A stretch of 64,000 nt of DNA from Bacillus sp. NP157 (GCA_018889975.1 CP076546.1:4026001-4090000), one strand, 5' to 3'; shown: positions 17,301-26,374, numbered from the stretch's first letter. Notes: generated from the sequence alone by a model not told the origin. Program-made: numbers and translations.

Positions 17301-17758
17301 GCGCCACCGCCCTGCACGGGCAAGGGCGGCGGTGGCTGGTTCGTGATGCCCCAGAACATGCCGAGCCCCTGGATGGCTTCGAAGAATTCCTTGAAGTCCA
17401 CGGGCTTCACCACGAAGGCATTCACCCCGAGCTTGTAGCTGCGCAGGAGATCCTGCTCTTCGCGCGACGAGGTGAGCATCACGACCGGCGTGCTGCGTAG
17501 TTTTTCGTCGCGACGCACTTCCTCGAGTACTTCAAGGCCGTTGATCTTGGGCAGCTTGAGGTCGAGCAACACCACGACGGGCCCGCCGTGGCGGGTGCCC
17601 GCGAACGCGCCTTCGCTGCGCAGGTAGTCGAGCGCTTCCGCGCCGTCACGCACGTGGATGACGTCGTTGAGCAACTGGCACTTGGCCAGCGCGGCGAGGG
17701 TCAGCTCGGCGTCTTTGGGATTGTCCTCGACGAGCAGGATGGGACGTAGATCGCGCAC
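17297..17758 (-). CDS. Single-domain response regulator (Rcp1-like)
   Basis: A 153-residue CheY-like receiver without output domain. The acidic pocket VEDNPKD, the phosphorylation site in VVLLDLKLP, the Thr/Ser switch VMLTSS and the Lys in FVVKPVDF are all present. Small receivers of this Rcp1 type are the usual phospho-partners of phytochrome kinases. The start is GTG 17758, with GAGG 7 bases upstream; an in-frame extension to 17830 would overlap the phytochrome gene and add basic, non-family sequence. It lies 14 bases after bphP and overlaps the hybrid kinase gene by 4 bases, so the three form one operon. A Pro-rich C-terminus is unusual but short. Confidence 0.9.
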   Translation of the reverse strand: MRDLRPILLVEDNPKDAELTLAALAKCQLLNDVIHVRDGAEALDYLRSEGAFAGTRHGGPVVVLLDLKLPKINGLEVLEEVRRDEKLRSTPVVMLTSSREEQDLLRSYKLGVNAFVVKPVDFKEFFEAIQGLGMFWGITNQPPPPLPVQGGGA

Positions 17759-17772
17759 GGAAAATCCTCTGC

Positions 17773-19992
17773 CTAGCAAGGAATGGAAAATGAAAAGGTG
17801 GCGCCTTCGCCGAGGAGGCCTTCCGCCCACACGCGGCCGCCATGGCGGGTGACGATGCGGTGCACGTTGGCCAGGCCGATGCCCGTGCCTTCGTAGTCTT
17901 CGATGTGGTGCAGTCGCTGGAACACGCCGAACAGCTTGTCGACGTAGCGCATGTCGAAGCCACAGCCGTTGTCGCGGACGAAGAAGATGTCTTCGCCCTC
18001 CTCGCGGCGATGGCCGATGGTGATCCGCGGGTCGGCCGCGTCGCGAGTGAACTTCAGCGCATTGGCGACGAGGTTCTGCCAGACCTGGCGCATCATCGCC
18101 GGGTCCACGGTGACCACCGGCAGGGGGCCGATGTCCCAGGTGACGGTCCGTCCCTGCGACTCCATCTCGAGGCGGTGGCGGACATCGTCGACGAGGGAAG
18201 CCATCTTGATGGTCAGCTTGCCGAGCGTCGAGCGACCCAGCTGGGAGAAGCTCAATAGATCGTCGACCAGGGTGCCGGCCGACTTCGCCGACTCCACGAT
18301 GGTGTCCAGGAAGCGCCGCTCGGTGTCGTTCAGTCGCTCACTCGCGGAGGACGACAGTAGTTCGGAGTAGCCGACGATGTGCCTGAACGGTGCGCGCAGG
18401 TCGTGGCTGACCGAATAGGAGAACGCTTCCAGTTCCTTATTCGTGCGGACCAGCTGTTCGTTGACCTCGGCAAGTTCTTCGGCATTGCGCAGCACGATGT
18501 CGACGATTGCCACGCGCAATTCCATGGCGGCGTCGCGATCGACATCGCTCCACGGCAGGGAGCGCTGGTGGACGGTTTCCTTCCAGATCTCGAACGACAT
18601 GCGCGGCGACAGCGACCCATCGCCCTGCGACTTGCGCGGATCGCCGCCCCAGCGCACCGTCCGCACCACCTCGGGCCGGAACCAGAGCAGGTAGCTGTCG
18701 TGCAGCTGCGAGATCGAGATCGCCAGTACGCCGCTTGCGACGTCGGCGACCGACTCGGTGCCGGGCAGCTCGGACGGCAGGCGGTCGGTCGTGTAGACGT
18801 CGCTGCCGTCACGCTGGCCGGCGACCCACTGGATGATGGCCTGGATCTGGTCTTCGGGCGGGCAGTCGCCCACGCGGATGCAGTCGTCGCGCCGGACGAT
18901 GGCCGCGCCACTGGCACGCGTCAGCGCGAGCAGGTGGGCTTCATCCTTGCGCAGGGCTTCGACGAAATCATCGTCGCCGGTCATCCGTCCGAGCAGGTGC
19001 ATCTGCGCCGCGCGTCGATGGACGCGTTCTTCGACGACCGCGGCGCGTTCTTTCTGCGCGATCTGCAAGGCGAGGATCTGGCCGATGAATTCGCATGCGG
19101 TGCGGACGTGGTACGGGACGCGGCGCGACACCTGGTTGTGACACGAGATGAGGCCCCACAGCCGGTTGTCGTGCACCAGCGAGACCGACATCGACGAGCC
19201 GGTACCCATGTTGCGCATGTATTGCAGATGGACCGGCGAGACGCTGCGAAGCATGGCCAGGCTGAGGTCGGTCGGTGGCGCGCCCCGGCGCCCCTTGCTC
19301 CGGGTCAGCGGGGTCGGCTGGTAGTCGGCGTCGGCGATCAGGCGCAGTCGGTTGCGGCGGTAGAGCTCGCGCGCCTGCGCCGGGATGTCCGACTCCGGGA
19401 AGCGCAGGTCCAGGTACGACGGCAGGACTTCGTTCCGCGACTCGGCGACCACGGCGCCGTTCCACTCGGCATCGAACTGGTAGACCAGGGTTCGATCGAA
19501 CCCGGTCAGCCGCGCGACTTCGGCGGCGCCAAGATCGCACAGCGCCTGGACGGTCTCGGCTTTCTCCAGCGCGGAGATGAAGCGCCGGATGGAGGGGTAG
19601 AGTTCCTCGAGTGACGACGGCTCGCCCGGTACCGGCGATTCCAGCTCGATGACGATCTCGTTGCCGTTGCGATGCGCCAGGCCGTGGTGTTTACCCAGGG
19701 CGCCGAGCGGAATCGTGCCGAGGTAGACCGCGCCGTCCGGTGCCATGCCATCCAGCTGCGAGAGGCAGGGTGCCAGCACGCCGCCAAAGGCATCGGCGAG
19801 GGGCTGGTCGAGCGGATCGCCTGCGGACGCCAGCAGATCGGTATCCGACACGGCGCGCTCGGTCACCCGCATGCTGGCGGGATCGACGACAAGCAGGGCG
19901 CCGTAAGGCTGGATCGCGCCGGGCGTGTGGATCGGTTCCCGCGCACAGGCCGATAAATCCAGCGCTTGCGAGGGAAGGGATTGCGCAGACAT
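17773..19992 (-). CDS. bphP: Bacteriophytochrome histidine kinase (PAS-GAF-PHY-HisKA-HATPase)
   Basis: A 739-residue red/far-red light sensor. The N-terminal segment CAREPIHTPGAIQPYG carries the biliverdin-binding Cys (residue 16), as in classical bacteriophytochromes. PAS (about 20-125), GAF (about 140-315, with FPESDIPAQAR and SPVHLQYMRNMG chromophore-pocket motifs) and PHY (about 325-500) follow, then HisKA (SHDLRAPFRH, near 530) and HATPase_c (GIGLANVHRIV near the end). ATG 19992 is chosen because the family N-terminus begins there; the frame stays open to 20058. No heme oxygenase gene (bphO), which makes biliverdin, is found in the window, so chromophore synthesis must be encoded elsewhere. 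First gene of a three-gene relay operon. Confidence 0.93.
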   Translation of the reverse strand: MSAQSLPSQALDLSACAREPIHTPGAIQPYGALLVVDPASMRVTERAVSDTDLLASAGDPLDQPLADAFGGVLAPCLSQLDGMAPDGAVYLGTIPLGALGKHHGLAHRNGNEIVIELESPVPGEPSSLEELYPSIRRFISALEKAETVQALCDLGAAEVARLTGFDRTLVYQFDAEWNGAVVAESRNEVLPSYLDLRFPESDIPAQARELYRRNRLRLIADADYQPTPLTRSKGRRGAPPTDLSLAMLRSVSPVHLQYMRNMGTGSSMSVSLVHDNRLWGLISCHNQVSRRVPYHVRTACEFIGQILALQIAQKERAAVVEERVHRRAAQMHLLGRMTGDDDFVEALRKDEAHLLALTRASGAAIVRRDDCIRVGDCPPEDQIQAIIQWVAGQRDGSDVYTTDRLPSELPGTESVADVASGVLAISISQLHDSYLLWFRPEVVRTVRWGGDPRKSQGDGSLSPRMSFEIWKETVHQRSLPWSDVDRDAAMELRVAIVDIVLRNAEELAEVNEQLVRTNKELEAFSYSVSHDLRAPFRHIVGYSELLSSSASERLNDTERRFLDTIVESAKSAGTLVDDLLSFSQLGRSTLGKLTIKMASLVDDVRHRLEMESQGRTVTWDIGPLPVVTVDPAMMRQVWQNLVANALKFTRDAADPRITIGHRREEGEDIFFVRDNGCGFDMRYVDKLFGVFQRLHHIEDYEGTGIGLANVHRIVTRHGGRVWAEGLLGEGATFSFSIPC

Positions 19993-20162
19993 GCAGGAAC
20001 TCCGGACGCACGGACATTTATATTGCCTGATGCGGACGGCAACCCCAAATGGATTCAACGAGTAACTGGCGTCTACACATATGTGTAAGAGCAGTTCACG
20101 AACGTGAAGACCCGTGCGGCAGGACAGCGCGCCGGCACCATGCCGACGCGCGAACTGGGGAC

Positions 20163-20747
20163 TTAAGGCATCAAGACCTTGTCGACCACATGGATGACGC
20201 CATTGGATTGCATCACATCACCTATCGTCACGTGGGCGACGCCACCCTTGGTATCGGTCACGGTGAGCGCATTGCCCGCCTGCATCACGGTCAGCGGTTC
20301 GCCTTCGACCGAGGTAAGCGACGCCTTGCCGCCACCCTTAGCCACCAGGTCCATCAGATCCTTGGCCGTATAGCGTCCCGAGACAACGTGGTAGGTGAGG
20401 ATCTTCGTCAGCGTCTCTTTATTCTCCGGCTTGACCAGGTGGTCAACCGTGCCCTTGGGCAGCGCATCGAAAGCTTCGTTGGTCGGTGCGAACACGGTGA
20501 ACGGGCCGGCGCCGGATAGCGTATCGACGAGGCCGGCCGCTTTCACCGCGGCCACCAGCGTGGTGTGGTCCTTCGAGTTCATCGCGTTCTGCACGATAGT
20601 CTTGTTCGGATACATCGCTGCGCCACCTACCATGACGGTGTGGTCGGTGCCCATGTCCTGCTGTGCGAAACCCGGCACCGAGACACCAAGTCCCAGTGCG
20701 AGCGTCAGGGCCGAAAGCGATACGCGCTTGATGTGTTTCGTATTCAT
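20163..20747 (-). CDS. Secreted fasciclin-domain (FAS1) protein
   Basis: A 194-residue exported protein: signal peptide (1 to about 29, ending GFAQQ) and one FAS1 domain (about 50-192). The H1 motif GPFTVFAPTNEAF and H2 motif GVIHVVDKVLMP are both clear, as is the central YHVVSGRY. FAS1 domains mediate cell adhesion or act as secreted beta-propeller-associated modules; bacterial single-domain members are often periplasmic or surface proteins of unclear role. AGGAGA stands 7 bases before ATG 20747. It lies 99 bases downstream of a giant adhesin gene on the same strand, suggesting a shared role in surface attachment, though co-transcription is not certain. Confidence 0.92.
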   Translation of the reverse strand: MNTKHIKRVSLSALTLALGLGVSVPGFAQQDMGTDHTVMVGGAAMYPNKTIVQNAMNSKDHTTLVAAVKAAGLVDTLSGAGPFTVFAPTNEAFDALPKGTVDHLVKPENKETLTKILTYHVVSGRYTAKDLMDLVAKGGGKASLTSVEGEPLTVMQAGNALTVTDTKGGVAHVTIGDVMQSNGVIHVVDKVLMP

Positions 20748-20846
20748 CGAAAACTCTCCTTGCCCCGTCATAGGGGTATGAGTGATACGCAAATGAGGAG
20801 CCGTCGGACGCGCAGTCGCATCGCGACGACTCCACGATCCAGGCTG

Positions 20847-23800
20847 TTACCAGCCCATGCCCACGCCGACGCCACCGGAGCTTTCGCCGTGGCTCATCGC
20901 GCCACCAAAAGTGATGTTCGCCTTCGACGTAATCGCGCGCGAATAGCCGATCGACAAGGCCGCTTCACCGCGGTAACCGCCGACACCCACGCCCAGTCGA
21001 TTCTGTCCGTCCACACCCTGGGTGCTGAACGCCATCTGCGACATCGCCGCACCCATGGCGCCGACCTTGTCCAGGCGATCATTGACCGAGTGGATCTGGT
21101 TGTTGACCTGGTTCCGGTACGTATTGAAGTCGTCCCCGGTGACGAAGTTGCCGAACTTCGAATCGGTGTACGCCTTCGCCTGGTTCAGCGTCTTGACGTC
21201 GTTCGTGTCGCTATAGGTCTTGGCCGTTGCCAGCGCCTGGTCGACCTGCGCGGTATTGGCCGCATCGGTGGCCTGCGTGCCACCCGCGACGTTGGTGATC
21301 TGCCTTGGTGCCACCGCCGTACCGACCGAGACCGTATTCGCACGATCGGCGATCGAACCCTGGCCGAGCGCCACCGCATTGGCCGCCTGTACGGACGCGC
21401 CCTGGCCCACGGCCGTTCCGGAGGCCGCCGTCACCGAAGCGCCCTCGCCAACGGCGACGGCATGGGTCGCATTGGCGGTGATCGTGGCATTCGCACCCAC
21501 CGCCGTGCTGCCATCCGCACCGACGCTGGCACCGCTACCCACTGCCGTATCGGTCGGGTCCTGCGCATGGGATCCTGTTCCCACTGCCAACCCGGCGCCC
21601 GTTCCCGCGGGGATGCCCATGCCGTTCGGGCCACTACCGCCCTCGATGTTGGTGACCCGTGTATTGAGGCTGCCCAGCATCGTATCCACGGCGCCGAAGG
21701 CGGAGCCCACGTTGTTGTAAGCGGTCCCACCGATGGTATAGGCCGGCGCGACGAAACCCGCAGCGCTGAACATGGCCCCTGCGCCGAGCGACTGCGCGGT
21801 CGATTGCTGGGTCAGGTTGAGCTGGTCGCCATTGACGACATCGGTACTGCCCTGGGCCACGTTACCCGCGGCAGCGTTGACGATCTTGCGCTGTGCCGTT
21901 GCGCTGCCCACCGACACCGTGTCGGCATCGACGGCTTCCGAGTTCGCGCCAAGCGCCACGCTGTTGTTCGCGACCGCGGAAGCACCGGCACCAAGCGCCG
22001 TGGCCGTTCCGCCCAGCGTGGCAGCGCCGCTACCGACAGCCGTACCCTGGCCTGCCGCGGCGGTGGCGCCGTGGCCAATCGCGGTCGATTCGTCCGCGGG
22101 TGCATAGGCGTTGGCACCCAGCGCCACGGCGTAGTTGCCACTCGCCGCCGCGGAGAAGCCGAACGCCGAGGCCGACTGGGCACCCGCCGGGTCGAAGAGG
22201 TTGAACGCCGTGGCGTTGTTGCCCACGGCCACGCTATTTGTGGACGCCTGGGTGAAATAACCCACCGCTACGCCACCCTGCCCACGCGCATGGGCGTACT
22301 GACCGACGGCGACACCTTGCGCCGAGTCCGCGCCTGCCGCGTTGCCCAGCGCGACGCTGCCATCGCCGGCTGCCGTAGCGCGTGCACCCGTAGCAACACC
22401 CAGGCTGCCGGGCGTCACGACCGCATCGTCGGTACCGTCGTTGGCGCCATCGGCGTGGAAGTAGCGCGTGGCGCCGGTCACGGCCCCGCTGACGCTGGCA
22501 TTAAGTTGCGACACGTTCACCGCATCCGTCGCACCGGTGCCTGCGGCGACGTTGGTGATGCGCCTTTCCGCGCCACTGCTACCGACGGAGACCGTGTCTG
22601 CCTGGTCGGCGACCGAACCGGCACCGAGGGCCACGGCATTGGACGCGGAAGCCAGGGAACCTGACCCAAAGGCACTACTGTTGCCTGCGTAGGCGCGCGC
22701 ACCGTTGCCGATGGCGACCGCATCCGTGCCGAGCGTCACGGCACTCGTGCCGATCGCCGTGCTTCCCATGGCCGATGCCGTCGCAGAGTGACCCACCGCC
22801 GTGGCTTCGTCGCTAGGCGCGTATGCCTGCGCGCCTAGCGCCGTGGAGCCATTGCCGTTGGCTGAGGAGGAGTAGCCGAAGGCGGAGGCGCCAACGGCAT
22901 TGCCGAACAGCTGGAAGGCGCTGGCGTTGCTGCCCACCGCGACGCTCTGTGCGCCGGCGTTGCTGAAGTAACCGACGGTGACCCCATCCGTGTCGCGCGA
23001 CTGCGCATAGGTTCCAATCGACACGCTACGAGCACCGGTGCTGCTGGAGCCGAGCCCCACCGCCACCGTCTGGTCCCCGCTCGCCATGGCCTGTGAACCG
23101 ACGGCCACCGCATCCTGGCCGATCGCCTGCGAGTCCGCGCCGGTCGAATTCGTGTGGAAATACTTGACGCCCGCGCCCCCTGCAATCGCCGATACCTGGT
23201 CGTCGGTTGCCTGCAACTGGCTGACGTTCACCGCGTCGGTTGGGTCACTGCCGGCCGCGACGTTGGTCAGGCGGCGGGTGTCTCCCGTGACATTGTTGCC
23301 GATGGACACTTCGCCGACGGGTGCCGTGCCGGCAAGCGCGCCGTTGAAGCGGTTATAGGCGGGTTGCGCCAGCCGCGAACCATCGGCGCGGGTACCCGCG
23401 CCCAAGGCGACGTTGGTGTCCGTTCCCGTGCTGTCGGCTTCCGAATTCGAGCCGACGGCGACGTTGGAGGTGCCGTTTGCCACGGCGAAGTTGCCCAGCG
23501 CAGAGGAGAAATCGGCATTCGCCTCCGCGCTCGCACCTATGGCGGTCGCGAAGTTGCCAGCAGCCGTGCTCAGCGTGCCGACGGCCGTGCCGAGGCTGCC
23601 GCCCACCGTCGTGAACGCACCAACACCGACCGACAAGGTGCCTGCCACGGCGCTGGTATCACCGATGGCGATGGAGCTCCCGCCCGTCGACATCGCACCG
23701 CTGCCGATGGCGATGTCGTTCGTGATGATGTCTGACTGGCCCTGTACGCCCGCGACCGCCCCATGGCCTTGCGCGATGGCGCCATCGCCATGCGCCGTGG

Positions 23801-24140
23801 CGCCGTCACCGGAAGCGACGCTGCTTACGCCAGTCGCGGTGGTGTTCGTGCCAAGCGCCGTGGCGTTGTCGCCGGTAGCCGTGGCGCCGTTGCCGCACGC
23901 CAGGGCGTTGGCACCCGGGGCCGTGGCGCCCGGAATGGGATTGCCATTGGCATCGCACACATCCCCGGCCCATGCACTGGATGACGCGCAGGCGAGGGCA
24001 AGCACACACGCGTGGACCAGGAACGATGGGCGACCGCGCCTGACAACTGAGCCAGACTTACCACGACGATCCGCATGCTCACTGGCAACGACAAACGCGC
24101 GCAACGTGGTATTCCAGACGCGGCTGAAAATATGATTCAT
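20847..24140 (-). CDS. Trimeric autotransporter adhesin (YadA/Hia-type)
   Basis: A 1097-residue surface adhesin. It starts with an extended signal peptide region (MNHIFSRVWNTTLRAFVVASE) and a hydrophobic core ending SSAWAGD. The passenger consists mainly of YadA head repeats (AxAxGxxA/SxAxG pattern) interrupted by at least four neck or stalk motifs (ITNVAAGTGATDAVNVSQL and variants), then a short coiled coil (about 985-1040) and a C-terminal YadA anchor barrel of about 55 residues. Two tandem modules of about 233 residues, each beginning with a Tyr-Phe-His segment, show internal duplication. Three chains form one outer-membrane-anchored fibre. GAGAGG precedes ATG 24140. Binding partner unknown. 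Confidence 0.93.
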   Translation of the reverse strand: MNHIFSRVWNTTLRAFVVASEHADRRGKSGSVVRRGRPSFLVHACVLALACASSSAWAGDVCDANGNPIPGATAPGANALACGNGATATGDNATALGTNTTATGVSSVASGDGATAHGDGAIAQGHGAVAGVQGQSDIITNDIAIGSGAMSTGGSSIAIGDTSAVAGTLSVGVGAFTTVGGSLGTAVGTLSTAAGNFATAIGASAEANADFSSALGNFAVANGTSNVAVGSNSEADSTGTDTNVALGAGTRADGSRLAQPAYNRFNGALAGTAPVGEVSIGNNVTGDTRRLTNVAAGSDPTDAVNVSQLQATDDQVSAIAGGAGVKYFHTNSTGADSQAIGQDAVAVGSQAMASGDQTVAVGLGSSSTGARSVSIGTYAQSRDTDGVTVGYFSNAGAQSVAVGSNASAFQLFGNAVGASAFGYSSSANGNGSTALGAQAYAPSDEATAVGHSATASAMGSTAIGTSAVTLGTDAVAIGNGARAYAGNSSAFGSGSLASASNAVALGAGSVADQADTVSVGSSGAERRITNVAAGTGATDAVNVSQLNASVSGAVTGATRYFHADGANDGTDDAVVTPGSLGVATGARATAAGDGSVALGNAAGADSAQGVAVGQYAHARGQGGVAVGYFTQASTNSVAVGNNATAFNLFDPAGAQSASAFGFSAAASGNYAVALGANAYAPADESTAIGHGATAAAGQGTAVGSGAATLGGTATALGAGASAVANNSVALGANSEAVDADTVSVGSATAQRKIVNAAAGNVAQGSTDVVNGDQLNLTQQSTAQSLGAGAMFSAAGFVAPAYTIGGTAYNNVGSAFGAVDTMLGSLNTRVTNIEGGSGPNGMGIPAGTGAGLAVGTGSHAQDPTDTAVGSGASVGADGSTAVGANATITANATHAVAVGEGASVTAASGTAVGQGASVQAANAVALGQGSIADRANTVSVGTAVAPRQITNVAGGTQATDAANTAQVDQALATAKTYSDTNDVKTLNQAKAYTDSKFGNFVTGDDFNTYRNQVNNQIHSVNDRLDKVGAMGAAMSQMAFSTQGVDGQNRLGVGVGGYRGEAALSIGYSRAITSKANITFGGAMSHGESSGGVGVGMGW

Positions 24141-24282
24141 GGCAATGACCTCTCAAGATGAGCCGTTAGACGAGACGATGGTTTTTTCCGGGCAAGTGAA
24201 TGCGGCTCCGTCGACACGCCGCGACAAAAGCCGGCGTCGTGAGCGACAGATGAGAGAAGATGTTTAGGCCCGCAAAAATGCC

Positions 24283-24303
24283 CCGCCCGAAGATTCCGGG
24301 CGG
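24283..24303 (-). terminator. Candidate intrinsic terminator downstream of the MFS-GNAT gene
   Basis: Read on the minus strand, CCGCCCG and CGGGCGG form a 7-bp GC stem around a 7-base loop, followed three bases later by ATTTTT. It lies about 245 bases beyond the stop of the MFS-GNAT gene and about 140 bases before the adhesin start, so it could insulate the two. The U-run is short and slightly displaced, hence modest confidence. Confidence 0.45.
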
Positions 24304-24342
24304 CTGATGCGATTCAGCAATGCGAATCGAAAGGGTGCATAC

Positions 24343-24362
24343 GAGTCGATATTTTTCGACTC
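24343..24362. promoter_or_regulatory. Perfect 7-bp dyad in the adhesin upstream region
   Basis: GAGTCGA, a 6-base T-rich loop, then TCGACTC. The dyad is about 200 bases upstream of the adhesin start. It could be a regulator-binding site or an RNA hairpin with U-rich loop. No T-run follows on either strand, so it is not a typical terminator. Function is unknown. Confidence 0.3.
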
Positions 24363-24547
24363 ACACATGCATACGTTCGCAGTAGTTCTACGGATGCGTA
24401 GAAACGAAAAGTATTTTGCGAGCAACAGTCGATCGATGGTTCGCCGTTCGTCGTCAACGACGTGGCGCGTGATCCAGCGAGAAGGGCGCGTGCAATTCGC
24501 GTGAAGCATTCGCACGCAGGAGCAGCGAAGGCACCGTTAATCCGCGG

Positions 24548-26227
24548 CTATCGCTGCCGCGTGAACTGCTGCTCCGTCATCACCGAGCCCCACTGGTCGC
24601 CGACTTCTTCGGACGTCAGCGTGAAGCCGAAGCTTTCGTACAGCCGACGTGCTGCGTCGAGTCCCTTGAACGTAAACAACTGGATGGCCTCGTACCCCGC
24701 CTGATCGCAGAAGGCGACGGCCTCCACCATGAGTCGACGGCCAACGCCACCGCCGCGACAGCCTTCGTCGAGGATGAACCAGCGCAGGTGCGCCTGGTTG
24801 CCGCCGAGGTCTTCGCCATCGATCGCCACGGAACCGACGATCCGATCATCCTGCAGTGCCAGCCAGATGCGATTGGCGGGGCGATCGATCCGGCTGACGA
24901 ACTCGGCGAGGTCGGCCGCGACGCGGCGCTCGAAGAAGGCGCCGAACTGCCAGTGACGTGCGTAGAACTCTGCGTGCATTTCCACGATGCGACCGACAAG
25001 GCCCGGGCGGTAGCCCACCGCAACCTCCAGCTCGGGTACGCCAGGTCTGGCATCGGCGTCGAGCCTGCCGGCCAGTGCCCCGCCACCGGCCTCGATCCGC
25101 GCCGCGGAAAGCTCGGCACACACAAGGGCTGCAACGGCGAAGGCGGCGGCTACCCAGCCGAGGGCCTGCGGGCCTAGCTGACGTAGCGCGACGGCGCCGA
25201 CGAGGCCGGCGAACGTCGTGCCCAGATAGGTGGCGGAGCTGTTCAGTCCGAGCAGCAGGGGTGCGACCGCTGGCGCAATGCCCACCAGGCGATGCTGTTG
25301 CGGTACGAGGATCCCCCAGCCGCACGCACCCCATACGGCGATGGCGACCACGGCCGTCGCCAGGTGCGTCGCGGTCCACGGCAGGAGTGCGAAGTCGAGG
25401 ATGACGAGAACCAGCATCACCGCCAACACGCGACGGGACCCTATCGCATCCAGCAGGCGGCCGGCGCGCAGGTTGGCAACGGTTCCGGCCGCACCCCACA
25501 ACACGAGCATCAGTCCGAAGCGCGTGGTGCTTCCACCGATCGCCGGCGCGAACACCACGGAGAAATAGGTGTAGACGACGAACGCCGCGCAGAAGAACAG
25601 CATCGTGGTCAGCAACGTGAGGCCGACGCGTGGATCGGCGATCGGCGCCAGCCGCTTCGCCAGGGGAATCGCCGGAAGCATCGGTATGCGCGAGAGGAAG
25701 ATGGCAACGCCGCCAGCGGAAAGCACGGCCAGCGCGGCGACGAACACCATCGTCCAGCGCCAGTCGACGAAGCCGCCTATGAACGTGCCGATCGGCGCAC
25801 CGATGGCCGTCGATACCGTCATTCCCGCGATCACGATCGCCAACGCCCTGCCTCGGCGTTCCGGCGCGACCAGCGTCGCCGCCGTGCCGGCCGCGGTCGG
25901 TGAGTAAAGCGCGGCCCCGAGGCCTGCGAGGACCCGCGACAGAAGCGCCATCGACAGCGACGTCGCCGTGGCTGTCCACAGGTTGGCCACTACGAAGATG
26001 GCCAGGGAGGTGAGCAGCATGGTCTTGCGCGGCACGTGTGCGGTCACGGCCGCGAGCACAGGGGCAAGCAGGGCGAATGCGATGGCGTAGGCGCTGGTCA
26101 GCTGGCCGGCGGCGGGTATCGTGACGTGCAGCCCGCTGGCGATTTGCGGAAGCACGCCGGCCATGACGAAGCTGTCGGTGCCTAGGGCGAACATCCCGAC
26201 GGAAAGAATGATCAGGCGGCGATCCAT
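24548..26227 (-). CDS. MFS drug-efflux-type transporter fused to a C-terminal GNAT acetyltransferase
   Basis: A 559-residue fusion. Residues 1 to about 395 form a 12-helix major facilitator of the arabinose-efflux/drug:H+ antiporter type (GTDSFVMAGVLPQIA near 17-31, RVLAGLGAALYSPTA near 98-112). Residues about 405-559 are a GNAT N-acetyltransferase: VGSVAIDGEDLG, LRWFILDEGCRGGGVGRRLM (the acetyl-CoA pyrophosphate loop) and LYESFGF. No frameshift or stop separates the parts. MarR-GNAT fusions are well known; MFS-GNAT fusions are much less common. A possible meaning is modification of a compound coupled to its export, but the substrate is unknown. It is 148 bases from the YciI-like gene on the same strand. 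Confidence 0.88.
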   Translation of the reverse strand: MDRRLIILSVGMFALGTDSFVMAGVLPQIASGLHVTIPAAGQLTSAYAIAFALLAPVLAAVTAHVPRKTMLLTSLAIFVVANLWTATATSLSMALLSRVLAGLGAALYSPTAAGTAATLVAPERRGRALAIVIAGMTVSTAIGAPIGTFIGGFVDWRWTMVFVAALAVLSAGGVAIFLSRIPMLPAIPLAKRLAPIADPRVGLTLLTTMLFFCAAFVVYTYFSVVFAPAIGGSTTRFGLMLVLWGAAGTVANLRAGRLLDAIGSRRVLAVMLVLVILDFALLPWTATHLATAVVAIAVWGACGWGILVPQQHRLVGIAPAVAPLLLGLNSSATYLGTTFAGLVGAVALRQLGPQALGWVAAAFAVAALVCAELSAARIEAGGGALAGRLDADARPGVPELEVAVGYRPGLVGRIVEMHAEFYARHWQFGAFFERRVAADLAEFVSRIDRPANRIWLALQDDRIVGSVAIDGEDLGGNQAHLRWFILDEGCRGGGVGRRLMVEAVAFCDQAGYEAIQLFTFKGLDAARRLYESFGFTLTSEEVGDQWGSVMTEQQFTRQR

Positions 26228-26374
26228 GGGCGTGTTCCTGGTGAAGAGTGCAGGCAGCCACGCTCGACGCAGGGACGACCCACGTGCGCTCGCGTGTTTG
26301 GGAAAGGTTGCCCACCGAGGCCTGCCGGGTGGGCAACGTGACTACCGTTTGCAGGGTGGGGCTGGCGGTGACGC

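Larger units (their letters stand above)
24141..24547. other. 407-base intergenic region upstream of the adhesin gene, AT-richer than neighbours
   Basis: No convincing gene. It holds a 7-bp perfect hairpin with a 7-base loop at 24283-24303, a second 7-bp perfect dyad GAGTCGA/TCGACTC at 24343-24362, and runs of A/T that contrast with the rest of the window. The region must carry the adhesin promoter on the minus strand and the 3' end of the MFS-GNAT transcript. A small minus-strand frame (24264-24515) has no ribosome-binding site and codon use unlike its neighbours, so I do not call it. Confidence 0.6.

Noticed and set aside
20105..20160. GC-rich dyad after the fasciclin gene as a terminator
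   Set aside because: The arms pair with one mismatch but no T-run follows on the gene's strand, so termination cannot be claimed.
20565..22664. Plus-strand frame of about 699 codons
   Set aside because: It is antisense to the adhesin's repetitive head region, which has strict codon phasing and therefore yields long open antisense frames.
21000..24000. Repeated DNA in the adhesin as a possible CRISPR array or satellite
   Set aside because: The repeats are imperfect codon-phased copies of a protein motif with no constant spacer length; they are the head repeats of the adhesin.
24264..24515. Small minus-strand frame in the adhesin upstream region
   Set aside because: No ribosome-binding site, atypical composition, and it crosses both hairpins. 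Not supported as a gene.
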